Made by a program: the position numbers and the translations under genes
DNA from: Euperipatoides rowelli
Taxonomy: Eukaryota > Onychophora > Udeonychophora > Euonychophora > Peripatopsidae
NCBI GenBank assembly: GCA_003024985.2
Contig: PXIH01S0015999.1
Length of the DNA: 14,315 bases
Strand: one strand, 5' to 3'
Notes under the pieces: generated by a model
The model's input: only the letters and a program-made list of their open reading frames with translations
What the model was told of the DNA's origin: nothing
Databases searched by the model: none
Part shown: piece by piece, positions 1 to 9,031 of the stretch
How the letters are laid out: the number at the start of each line of letters is the position of its first letter
Numbering within the stretch: the stretch's first letter is position 1

Positions 1-1886
1 TTAAAAAAAAATCATTGATAAACCACTTTAAAGTACATGTATATGAAAAGGGATATCGACATAATAAAATAAGTTTGAACAAGACAATATTAAATGGGGA
101 CTAGGCTACTTGTATAACATTACTTTATGGTACTAGATAAGATATAAAAATTAATTTGATAATTGTTATTTTCAAGTTTGCTACTTATCCGAAGGTTGAA
201 ATTGTAATTATATTAAAACTAATAATGGATTATATAATGAATATTGACAGTATTGTGTAGGCTAATTAGTTATACAGTATATAATTTTGAGATTTAATAT
301 GTAATTGCTAGACTCGGAGGCATTGAAATTTTATAAAATAACTTTGTTTTAGAGAACTCACAAGCATGTAATGGGAAAGAAGTATTAAGCAGATTCTTAC
401 ATGTTTTTTTTTTACTAAAATCTAGTGAAATTTTAAAATATAATGTTTGTTACTTTATTGAAATGCAAAAATTTACTGAATAAATTAATACAAAAAACAA
501 TTTATTATAATAATTGATTGTTTTTACTATTCTTTTTGCAATTGATATTGCTAGCCATTAAATAAAACTTTTACTGATTGATCAGAAACATTATACAATA
601 AACAATGAGAAATCATAGATTATGTTTTGTAATGTTTTATTTTTAAAGTGTCTTTAGTTATTTTCATTTTCTAAAATGTTGAAACCAATTAATTATTTTT
701 GGGGAAACTTTTTTTTTAATATACCAGATAACATTAATGTGATGGTAAATCGTTAGTTTGTTATTAAAAACATGTGTATTTTACAATGGGATGGGTAAAT
801 ATGTTTGTGTAGGATACCAAAAGCACTATGCAGCCAAAGGAGTTACTTGATCAGCCCTGAATCATAGTTATTTTTCCTGAATGCCCATTATAAATCTCCT
901 GTTCTCTTAATTACACTTTTGATTACTAATTAGACTATTAGGTAGATTAACACATGTGTTTGAGATGCACTGTTTCATAAATTGGACATTCCAAATATCT
1001 TAAAAATGTAGGATCACACATGCTTCCAATTTTAGAAAATTCCTGAAAAGTTGGCAAAATCACATTTCTAGTTTGCAGATTGGGTAGGTTTTGTTTAGGT
1101 TACCATATTGACAATGTTCCATTTTCATGTCCCTACTCATCGTTGGTACTTGGCATATATGAATATTTTGGCATGCAATGAATCCACATGGCTTAAGTCT
1201 GGTAATTTATTACTACATGAAAATTAAAGCCCACTATTGGACAATGTACAAGTTGGGAATAAAACTGTTTAAATAAAATGGAAGGTTGGACAGATTGCCA
1301 AGATGAAAAAAAAAACTGGATTTCAATTTGTAAAGATGAGCAAACTATCCAATTTTTGAGTTGGAATCGTAAGCTTTTGTGGAAACCATCATTATTTAAC
1401 TTCTGGCATATCTAATACCAAATGTTTATAAAATTCAGATGCCAAGCAGATAGACAAAATGCATCCTTATTTCATCTAAAGTGATATAGAAAGCTCAATT
1501 TGGTATCTTGTTGGTCCTGTAAGATTTTATTAAAGTTTTCTCTAGGTAAAGGTACTTATACTAGTAAATTGGTAATTCGGCTTGTGGTATGTCATAAATT
1601 TATAGATATGAATGTGAGGAAACTAAGAAACTACCTCATTTAAGTTATACTGAAGAAATACAGTGAATAATAACACACTGAATACACTAATACATGATAC
1701 TGTATAATATACTGAATACTCAAAAAAAAAAAAAATCAATTCAGTCTTTTGCCAACCAAAATTTGTAATAATCAAAGTTTTTATTTACAAATGTGTCCAA
1801 AATTCTCCCCATATAAACATGGGATTCCCATTTTAGGATAATTTTTTTGTTATTACTAGTAATGACTGCATAATACAAGATGCTCA
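1..1886. other. AT-rich stretch with no recognised gene
   Basis: No reading frame of useful length or recognisable protein similarity was seen on either strand. The stretch is rich in A and T homopolymer runs. The part around 1050-1450 is somewhat less AT-skewed and could be a worn-out repeat, but no motif could be read in it. A 23-base word at 160-182 recurs exactly inside the MITE copy at 3151-3173. It is probably intronic or intergenic DNA upstream of the dynein exon. Confidence 0.6.
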
Positions 1887-1888
1887 TA

Positions 1889-1916
1889 AAGTATTTTTCT
1901 CATTACAAAAAATCAT
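1889..1916 (+). repeat. Left terminal inverted repeat of mariner-like element
   Basis: The 28 bases starting AAGTATTTTTCTCATTAC pair with the reverse complement of 2379-2406 at 23 of 28 positions, including an uninterrupted eight-base match (CTCATTAC). The repeat directly follows a TA dinucleotide. Confidence 0.85.
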
Positions 1917-2052
1917 AAAAAGAAACATCATAAGTTGAAGTGAACAGTTTGGGACAAAATGCAAGTGAACTCATAATGTATGCCTAAACATGATACAGCC
2001 TTTGGTTGCACCTTAATGGACAATTTCCAACGCTAGGTGATTTATCAGCAGC

Positions 2053-2310
2053 ATGGTGAGGATGAATTATTTGAGTTTTTTTAATGCCACATTTCCTGAT
2101 GAATGGATTGTGCATAACTGTCAGACACCACTAGACATTTTTCTGTGGGGTTACATCAAGTATAAAATCTATTCAACATCATCCAGTGCTGGTGTCGCAA
2201 GATTGAAGATGAGGATAAAAGATGCTATCACCTCTGTTTCTGACGACATGTTGGACAAAAAATGTGACTGAGTGTGCTCCAGGCTATGTGCAAGTATATT
2301 AAAATTGTAA
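2053..2310 (+). pseudogene. Mariner-type transposase, C-terminal remnant
   Basis: The frame reads an FNATFPDEWI stretch, then TPLDIFLWGY, then YST and KMRIKDAITSVSDDML. This order matches the C-terminal part of mariner/IS630-type transposases of the DUF4817-containing group common in invertebrates. There, FPxxWIG is followed by a WPxRSPDLTPLDFFLWG segment and a helical tail ending near the DML residues. The Asp in TPLD would be the third catalytic acid. The segment between WI and TPLD is scrambled, losing the WPxRSPDL residues. A TGA at 2269-2271 interrupts the frame, and the codons after it to 2310 (VCSRLC and on) still resemble the family's ending. No N-terminal domain or earlier catalytic Asp was found between the left TIR and this frame. 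Family assignment is from recalled motifs. Confidence 0.75.
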
Positions 2311-2378
2311 TTAAAACTTTTATGAGGTCACTACATTTTGCTACAAACTGTCGTTTCTACCTGTAACATTTTTTTAAA

Positions 2379-2406
2379 ATGATTTTTCGTAATGAGGGAA
2401 AAACTG
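2379..2406 (-). repeat. Right terminal inverted repeat of mariner-like element
   Basis: Read on the minus strand from 2406 it begins CAGTTTTTCCCTCATTACG, a typical mariner-like end, and mirrors 1889-1916. It is followed on the + strand by TA at 2407-2408. Confidence 0.85.
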
Positions 2407-2408
2407 TA

Positions 2409-2990
2409 TTTGAATCACCGCTAAAGGTTTAATAATTTTTTAGAAAAATAAACTGTGGATAGTTTATATTTGTTTTACAATAATTTAATAATTATTGAAA
2501 GGTTTAAACTTTCACTTTTAAAGTGTATTATTAATGCCATTTTCAACATTGTCAATTTAGTTTGATTGTCAATTCGTCTATACAGATAAGTCGAGATTCC
2601 ATGTGTTGTCTTTCTATAAGGACATTTAATATAGAAGTTGTGACCCCTTAGAATATTATCAGAAGATATATAAAAAAAAAACTTGTATTTTTATCAATTA
2701 TTATAATATGTTTATAAATATTGACGAAATCACCACAAATCCTAGTGGGTGTCATTATAAACTTAAAGTACTCAGCCTCTCTTCATAGGTATAATTCCAC
2801 TATCCTGAAACTCTTTTAGTTATTCTCCTGAAAGTAAGTTCCAATTTATCAAGACCTTTTCTATATTATTGTTATTAGTGTTGTTTTTTTCAAGGAAAAT
2901 AAAATACATTTAATTACATAAATGAAGTTACAAAATGAAAAAAATAGAAGCCCTCTTTCCCATGAATGGATGTGAGGACTTTTAAATTAA
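2409..2990. other. AT-rich spacer, nothing recognised
   Basis: No coding frame, RNA gene or mobile-element terminus was seen. There are short palindromes such as CACTTTTAAAGTG near 2511 of the kind expected by chance in AT-rich DNA. The final TTAA (2987-2990) is the target duplication of the adjacent MITE. Confidence 0.6.
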
Positions 2991-3655
2991 AGGTAAAATG
3001 TAACGGATTTTTTAATTTTTTATTATTATTGATTTTCAAAGATAAATATTATAAAAAAAAATTCCACTGGAAAAAAGTAATTTAAAATGCATAAAAAAAA
3101 GTTATTTAAAGATAAAATTAAAACTATTGCTATCCTTAATCTGAGATTACTAATTGTTATTTTCAAGTTTGCTTTGGTTTGAGATTATTTGATGATGAAA
3201 TAGTCTCTACAGCTGTTCTCTTTGTAATGATTTAACATGCAAATAGAGATAAGTTCAACTTGTATTAAAGGTCATTTTGGTTTTTTAAAAAAAATAAATT
3301 GGACCATAATAGCACAAAGGATGAGTTTGATTATGATTTTTTACAAGTATTTAAACACTTAGTCCATATGATATTCAGCCTTATGCTGACAAAATAGCAA
3401 ATATTCTATAGTTAAGTATAACAAGCTGTGTTCATTTATAGCCTATGATGTCACAAAATATCTCCCCAGGTGTGTAAAGTTCACAATGTTGTTTTAAGGG
3501 TGAGGAGCTAAAGACAATTATTTTAAAAATTGAATTGTAAATAACTTTTTTTTTTTTAATTTTTTTTTTCTTTTTCTGGTGGAAAATTTTTTTTAGTAAA
3601 AATCTTTAAAAATCAATAATAAAAAAAAATTAAAAAAATCCGTTACATTTGACCT
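2991..3655 (+). mobile_element. TTAA-flanked foldback MITE, copy 1
   Basis: This 665-bp non-coding element has ends AGGTaAAATGTAACGG and CCGTTACATTTGACCT, flanked by TTAA at 2987-2990 and 3656-3659. Beyond the first 16 bases the two ends stay complementary, with gaps, for roughly 150 bases (for example a GATTTTCAAAG block against a rightward CTTTAAAAATC block), so the single strand can fold back. A second copy lies at 11304-11976 in the same orientation. A TTAA target is typical of piggyBac-type transposition, but the ends do not start with the CCC usual for piggyBac. TA with longer ends is also possible because the terminal bases are themselves TTAA. No transposase frame is present, so it would have depended on an element elsewhere. 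Confidence 0.85.
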
Positions 3656-3748
3656 TTAAATAATACAAATGATAAAATTATAGCAAAACAATAGAGGTTA
3701 AATAGAATTTCATTACAATGTATGAGATAGAATTTCCAGATGAGGTAT

Positions 3749-5345
3749 TTAAGGCTTACCGTCAATGTTCTCTTTAATTACTTAATAAATGCAAAAAATT
3801 GGAGAATTTTGCAGTCTTTTAGATTTTGCTTAAGGAATTCTAAGTAGATGGGAATTTCTTGTATATTTTCCAGATGTTTCTCCATGTGTTAGGGGACAAA
3901 AATTTTGGAATTCATTAATAAATTTAAAAGCAAAATTTTTATGCAATTTATTTCTTCTGGATTTGTGTAGATCAATGGAGAGGAAAGATAAAGCATGATT
4001 TCTACTTATGTAGTTCTCTCCCATCATGATTTTCAGGGTGTGACTTTAAATTTTTTCTATATCATTTGAAAGATTATTTGTAATGGAGGAATGACGTACA
4101 GGGGCAGCATATTTGAGAATAGATCGAATACAAGTAAAATAAACATTTTTCACAGATTGGATGCTCATTCCTTTACGTTTCATTTTAGATAATAAATGGA
4201 GTTTTCTATTAGCTTTAGAAATTATATTATTAATGTGAAGATCCCTCTTCAAATTACTCTGAATAATAACATTCAATAATTTAAAAGAAGAATATTGTTT
4301 TAAATTATCTTCACCAAGAGCAATGGATAATTGCAAATTATTGTTCACTTCTGAAATGAAAAATGATATAGGAGCATTTACTATTATTAATTGGAAGGTT
4401 AATTTGTGATGATTCATCTTTTATTTGGTTAAAAATAATTTGAAGCATAAAGATAAATGATTTGTTAATATTACAAGTAACTGTAAGATCATCCACATAT
4501 TGTTGTGCTCCTGGAATATTAGAAACTATATTACTTACAACCATAGCAAAAATGAAGGAACCTAGTACGGTACCGGTACCTTGAGGGATTCATTAGAGCA
4601 AAGGAAATTAATAGGATTATTATTATTTCGGCTTCCATAAAATTGTGAACAATTAATAAGAAAGGATGATATCCAATTATATGAGGCATAGGGTGAATAC
4701 AGTTTTAAAAAGTTTTGGAAAAAAATATTATGATTGACATTGTCGAATGCTTTAGAGTAATCTGTAATTAAGATACAGACAGCATCATTATTATTTTCAA
4801 TTTTCTGCATATTCTACCAATGAAAATAGATAAATATTGATTAATTTATCTATTTGGGATTCCACCAATTGTAGAGGATCAAATGTATTTCCAATATAAT
4901 TAAGGGTAAACTTGAGAACAATTCGTTCCCAAATTTTAGCTAAGGGGACAAGATGGATATTGGACGGATATTACAAGGAGTTAAATAACAATCTTGGGCA
5001 CAGGTATTAAGTAGGAGTTTTTCCAAAATTGAGGGCAAATGCCATATCTAAGGGACATATTAATTAAAAAGGAAACTGGCTCAGCAAGAAATACAGCAAA
5101 TTCTTTATAAATAAAAGGGGGGAACATAACCTGAAGATTCAGATCCATGATCTTTTTGACTAGACAATGCTTTGAAAACCGAATATATATATCAACTTCA
5201 GGAAAATCAATAAAATCTTAATCATTAATGCATGAATCAGATACAAAAGGGCGGTGAATATTTGCTAAATTTTTAAAATAAGACATTATATCTATTTCTG
5301 TTTCTTCAATAGACTTATCTGGAAAAGAAAAGTCAGCAATTTTAT
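3749..5345 (-). mobile_element. LINE A: decayed non-LTR retrotransposon reverse transcriptase
   Basis: On the minus strand the pieces follow reverse-transcriptase order. An N-terminal finger region (about 4981-5345) reads EFAVFLAEPVSFLINMSLRY and then LIPVPK. Next come NIRPISILSPLAKIWERIV, motif A with DYSKAFDNVNH (about 4730-4762), motif B with PQG and VLG (about 4560-4590) and motif C with YVDDLTV (about 4480-4500). A thumb/C-terminal part follows with HINNIISKANRKLHLLSKMK and an IRSILKYAAPV segment (4046-4417), and the tail runs to a stop at 3749. The catalytic Asp residues of motifs A and C are intact, but several frameshifts and stops (for example the TAA at 4981-4983) kill the frame. 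Motif B carries a duplicated GGTACC (4569-4580) that inserts two residues. No endonuclease domain is visible, so the copy looks 5'-truncated. It resembles the CR1/L2/Jockey-like groups, with the clade unresolved. Confidence 0.88.
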
Positions 5346-5365
5346 GTGTAGTACCTGAGTGATGT

Positions 5366-5787
5366 TAAAGGAAACAGCAGTAGATGATAATCAATATATG
5401 GCTGGATATATAGTAGAAATAAAATAGTAAACAACTGTGGTGTAATGTTATATAGTGCATTCTTCAACGTACCAAATTGCATCATCATTTTTTTTGCGAT
5501 AATAACTACAAGATAACTAAAATTCAATTTATTATCTTAACTGAGTCTAAATTCTCAAATTCAAATTCATCCATCTTATATTGATGTATTTTAGGTCTAC
5601 ATGCAAAGTTTATTGTTTTATTAAAATTAATAAGTTTATTTGATTCACACCACTGTTTTACTTCCTTGATATCATGTTATAATATATCCTGATCATTATC
5701 TGAAATGATTGTTCTAAGTATTTTTGCATCTTCCTCATACTGTATAACTGTAGATTGTATGTTATTGTCGAGTAAGTCATTAAAATA
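5366..5787 (-). mobile_element. LINE B: reverse transcriptase fragment, motif C to thumb
   Basis: Minus-strand reading from 5784 gives FNDLLDN, then QYEEDAKILRT, DIKEVKQWCESNK and FEFENLDSV. After a frameshift it continues KLNFSYL, FGTLKNALYNITPQLF and LYIQPYIDYHLL. This is the usual order in LINE reverse transcriptases: the end of palm motif B, a YADD motif C, the connecting helix and the thumb. Motif C is YEED instead of YADD, so the first catalytic Asp is lost. A stop interrupts the frame after QDIL. The sequence differs clearly from LINE A at the same positions, so it is a second family. On the minus strand it sits immediately upstream of LINE A and loses similarity where LINE A begins, which suggests that LINE A inserted into it or that both were truncated at the junction. 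Confidence 0.78.
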
Positions 5788-5793
5788 TTGTAT

Positions 5794-5834
5794 AAAACAA
5801 CAAATTAAAATTAATTAAAATTATTTGTTGTTTT
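5794..5834. repeat. 12-bp perfect inverted repeat
   Basis: AAAACAACAAAT at 5794-5805 is the exact reverse complement of 5823-5834, with a 17-base AT-only loop. It lies at the point where LINE B similarity stops, so it could mark the breakpoint of that fragment. It could also be chance in such AT-rich DNA. Confidence 0.5.
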
Positions 5835-5835
5835 G

Positions 5836-6857
5836 TTTAATTCATATTATTAACCAATTATATTTTTAGTTATTTTCTTTGTGGATTTGAATTTATTTTT
5901 CAGTTTATAACAGCTTATTCGTAATTATAACTTAATTTATTATTTTGTTATTTTGGCAGAGGCCAATTATTTGGGTCCCTATTTTAGGTTTAATTAAATC
6001 CAACATATTTGCATCATTTATTTAATTAATTCAACATTAATTTTACAGTCTTGTTAAATGGTATGACAGCTTTATGTTTTTATATACAATTCTAATCTTG
6101 ACACGGTTGTTGCACCGTAATGGCCGCTTGCCTTTTTTTCCCAATGTATATAGTAAGTTGCAAATATAGTTGTAAATATAAGTATTTTTTATTTATTTTT
6201 TGTCAAGCATGGTTAGTTGATAGGTTTGAAGCGGTCTAGAACATAGATTTGTCGAATGACATGAGTGTATCTCTTAGAATGGATTGTTATTTTTTAGTTG
6301 CATTGCATCGGATCGATTCAGGGCGTTCAAAATTGTTCATAGTGAAAAAAAATGTTGAGTGTGTTGTTCTTCACAATGCAATTTGTTCCTTAGTCAACTC
6401 TAAAAATTATTTATAGTGGATTCGGGCCAAGCCTGAAAGATGATTATCGCTTGCCAGATGGTTGTTGCTATTTCCATGATTTTATCATAAGTTGGTTACT
6501 AACATAACCTAGGAATGGTTTACCTGACTGCTTCTTGAAGTTTGCTTCATGAACTGTTAGTTGACGTTTTGTACGATGTCTAGCCAAGATTCAATGTACT
6601 ATTAGTTCTTTAACAATTGATGGATATTACCCTGGAAGTTTTGAACTGCTTTAAGGGGCCTATCTGCATGTTTGGACCTTGATGACTGATGAGTCTATCA
6701 GCACATTTTGGAGAGAAGATACATGTGTTTATATATGTGTGTACACTGAAAATATATTTATATTGTTAATTGAATTTTATTTTGATTTTGTTAATATTAG
6801 TTTATTTAAATATGCAATCTTTTCAATTTCTGAATCTAAGTTGTTTTTTCTATGTAA
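5836..6857. other. Unassigned stretch, less AT-rich than its surroundings
   Basis: The segment 6060-6720 has a more mixed base composition than neighbouring DNA, but no coherent reading frame or known motif was read on either strand. It ends at a hairpin and polyadenylation-like signal on the + strand (6858-6936). It could therefore be a retroelement untranslated region or an old exon-derived sequence, but nothing in it proves either. Confidence 0.4.
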
Positions 6858-6936
6858 ATAATGGCCATATCTCTAGGGCCTAGGCCATTATCCAAATTGT
6901 ATTGATCACAGTAATAGTTTTTAGTTAATAAATAAA
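6858..6936 (+). repeat. Stem-loop followed by AATAAA
   Basis: ATAATGGCC (6858-6866) pairs perfectly with GGCCATTAT (6883-6891) across a 16-base loop. About 35 bases later comes AATAAATAAA (6927-6936), which contains the canonical animal polyadenylation hexamer. Together they resemble the 3' end of a transcribed element. No open frame precedes them. Confidence 0.4.
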
Positions 6937-8431
6937 CCTGAATATATATGTAATGCTGAACTCTGACTCCTTCAAAAGTAATAAATAATTCTGCCCAACC
7001 CTGATGATATTCAAGAGGTGGAATACACCTTCTTGATCACTCATCTGATGTTGACCACTTCCATTAATAGGTGGGCTGACGGAAATGATTTCTAAATGCT
7101 CACAAATGATTAAGCAGGTTTGTTCCATCTCTTATCAGGGATGGGTAAAGTTATTTATTACTTAGCAGGAGTTAGGGGTCAGCATTGGGTGAGGATTAGA
7201 ACTGTAAATAAAATAAAAATAAGACTGCCAAACAATTTAACAAGTGACTAAAATAGGGACCTGTCTAATTCACCGCTACCTTTTTTTTTTAATATATACG
7301 CTGTATTTAAATGCTAATTCATTCAATTTTTGGCCTGGTCTTGGGCCAGCCACTTAAACTTACTAGGGCTGGTGTACTACGCTATGCAGTCCCTGTTTTT
7401 TACATCGTACCGTAGGCTATATGTTTAGATTTTAACACCTTTTAAAATGAAATATGAAAATTTGATAAAACTAAATATACAAAGTTGAAAATAACATTTA
7501 TAATACACTTTAACATTTAGTGATATCTCTACCTTTTGTTAGTTTCTTTTTCACTTTTTCATTTTCGTATAAAAGTTCTTTAAAAGCAACTTGGAGTTTA
7601 ATCTTATGCTAGTGTGTGCCATTTTTTTTTTTTTGATAACCTCTTTTATTTTCCTTTTGTTTAAAAACAAGTAGAATCCGTGATTAGGATTACAGATCTT
7701 TTAAAAGAAAGAGCAAACAGAAATAAAAAAAAAATATTAAACATGTAAATGTCCTTCGCCGCTTTAGAAATTGTTCAATTTTCATTCAGAATTTTTTTCT
7801 CTCTCTCGTCTGCTTGCTGAGGTCAAACATTGAATTATAATGGAAATTTTAATGAAATCTAAATGGGAAAATGTTTTAAAGTTAGAATATACAAAAGAAT
7901 CAAAGATTCGTAATCGTACTCGTATAGTTTTTTTTTTAAAAAGAGAGTTCTTTATTATTATTATTTTAAATGTAATCTATTTACATTCTATTTTTTAAAA
8001 CAACCTGCTTAAACTTTTTACTATTTTTGTGAATGGTTTATTAATTTTTTTTTTTTTTAAAGTTGCTATTTGATTTAAAAATATGTTCTGCGTTCAGATT
8101 TAAATATAAAATTTAGTTTGATAAAATAAAACCTTTCTCGAGATTAGCTTGTTGAAGATTGGAAACAGATAAGAGTCATAATACTTAATATTGTATGAAA
8201 TCAGCTAAAATGCATTTTATAAAATCATTGGCAAATGCTCTTAAAAAAATAAAATGCTTAAAATAATAATAATAAAGGATAAAACAAAATTCATATTAAA
8301 GCAGAATTCTCTGTATTCATTAAGGTAATGGAAGAAAAGAAGAGATCTTAATATATAAAAAAAAAGTTAAAAAAAGAAAAAATTAAAAACTAAAATGGAG
8401 TTCAGAAAAAGAGCTAAAATGATACTGTTTA
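6937..8431. other. AT-rich spacer without recognised gene
   Basis: Long T and A runs dominate. A 67-codon open frame at 6925-7128 on the minus strand has ordinary-looking composition but no motif I recognise, and is most likely chance. A short GGCC-type hairpin lies near 7330-7350. No transposon ends were found. Confidence 0.5.
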
Positions 8432-8480
8432 CAAGGGCGTCTGGAGGGAGGAAGTAGGAACAGTTGCCCCCTCCCTGGAA
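8432..8480 (+). mobile_element. Possible single end of a hAT-like MITE
   Basis: A GC-rich island in AT-rich DNA starts CAAGGGCGTCTGGAGGGAGG, and a CCCCCTCCCTGG block follows at 8466-8477, giving an imperfect subterminal hairpin. Many hAT-type MITEs start with a CAGGGGCG-like terminus followed by a G-run/C-run pair, which is the resemblance here. No matching opposite end or 8-bp duplication was found, so this may be a truncated copy. A poly(A) run (8543-8559) lies just to the right. The assignment is tentative. Confidence 0.3.
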
Positions 8481-8724
8481 AAACAATGACAGCTTTTCTA
8501 AAAAATTTTACATGTGAAAATAATTAAAAATAATTGTTTTGCAAAAAAAAAAAAAAAAACAATACATGGTAGCTGAGCTGTACTTATCAAAAAAAAGGTT
8601 ATCAATATAAAATGGTCTGTGTCCTATAAATTATTCCAACTTGAATTTGTTTCTCCATACCACCTTGAGTGTGTACAGACCTTTCACTGAACTGAACCAG
8701 CGACGCTGTAAGATCGAGTGAGTC

Positions 8725-8760
8725 GGTCATCAAGACCACTTTACCAAACCCAAAAGGGTT
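8725..8760 (-). repeat. Two tandem stem-loops in the presumed LINE C 3' UTR
   Basis: GGTC/GACC (8725-8728 with 8734-8737) and AACCC/GGGTT (8747-8751 with 8756-8760) form two compact hairpins nine bases apart. On the minus strand they lie about 270-310 bases downstream of the end of the LINE C frame. Some LINE reverse transcriptases recognise a 3'-terminal RNA stem-loop, so a role as the RNA end used to start reverse transcription is plausible but inferred from position only. Confidence 0.4.
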
Positions 8761-9031
8761 GTAGAGACTTTTTAAAAGATTTTCTTATATATAGAAATGA
8801 TTGCCTGACTCACTGTTCTATGTACAGCATTACATGTTTTTTTTGTTGATTTTTTTACATTGTTTTATATTTTATTTATTTATTTTATTTTTATAAGAGT
8901 GGGAATGGAATGCATATTGCTTTCAGCTTATTTCTGTAAATATTGTAAATTCTAGTTACTATTAATTCAGTTATAAATTAAATTAAAGTAAGAGGTAATA
9001 TAAGTCACTTTAGACTTTTATACCTTAAAAT

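Larger units (their letters stand above)
1887..2408 (+). mobile_element. Internally deleted Tc1/mariner-like element
   Basis: A 518-bp element spans 1889-2406, flanked on both sides by TA (1887-1888 and 2407-2408), the target duplicated by Tc1/mariner transposons. Its ends are inverted repeats matching at 23 of 28 positions. The interior keeps only the C-terminal part of a mariner-type transposase on the + strand. Autonomous mariners are usually about 1.3 kb, so this copy has lost more than half its length, including the DNA-binding domain and the first catalytic aspartates. It therefore cannot make transposase. It could once have been moved in trans by an intact relative. The five TIR mismatches suggest it is old. 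Confidence 0.85.

Noticed and set aside
2991-3655. Calling the TTAA element a piggyBac MITE outright
   Set aside because: TTAA flanks fit, but the terminal bases are not typical and the duplication overlaps a palindromic end, so only the flank is reported.
6686-6692. CTGATGA, the first conserved core box of a hammerhead ribozyme
   Set aside because: No second stem followed by a GAAA box and no flanking helices are present nearby, so the heptamer is chance.
6679-6861. 60-codon + strand frame
   Set aside because: Phe/Ile-rich chance frame in AT-rich DNA without motifs.
8570-8581. TAGCTGAGCTGT, resembling a tRNA-type RNA polymerase III A box (possible SINE)
   Set aside because: No B box at the usual 30-60 base distance and no foldable cloverleaf. 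The nearest B-box-like word is about 140 bases away and poor.
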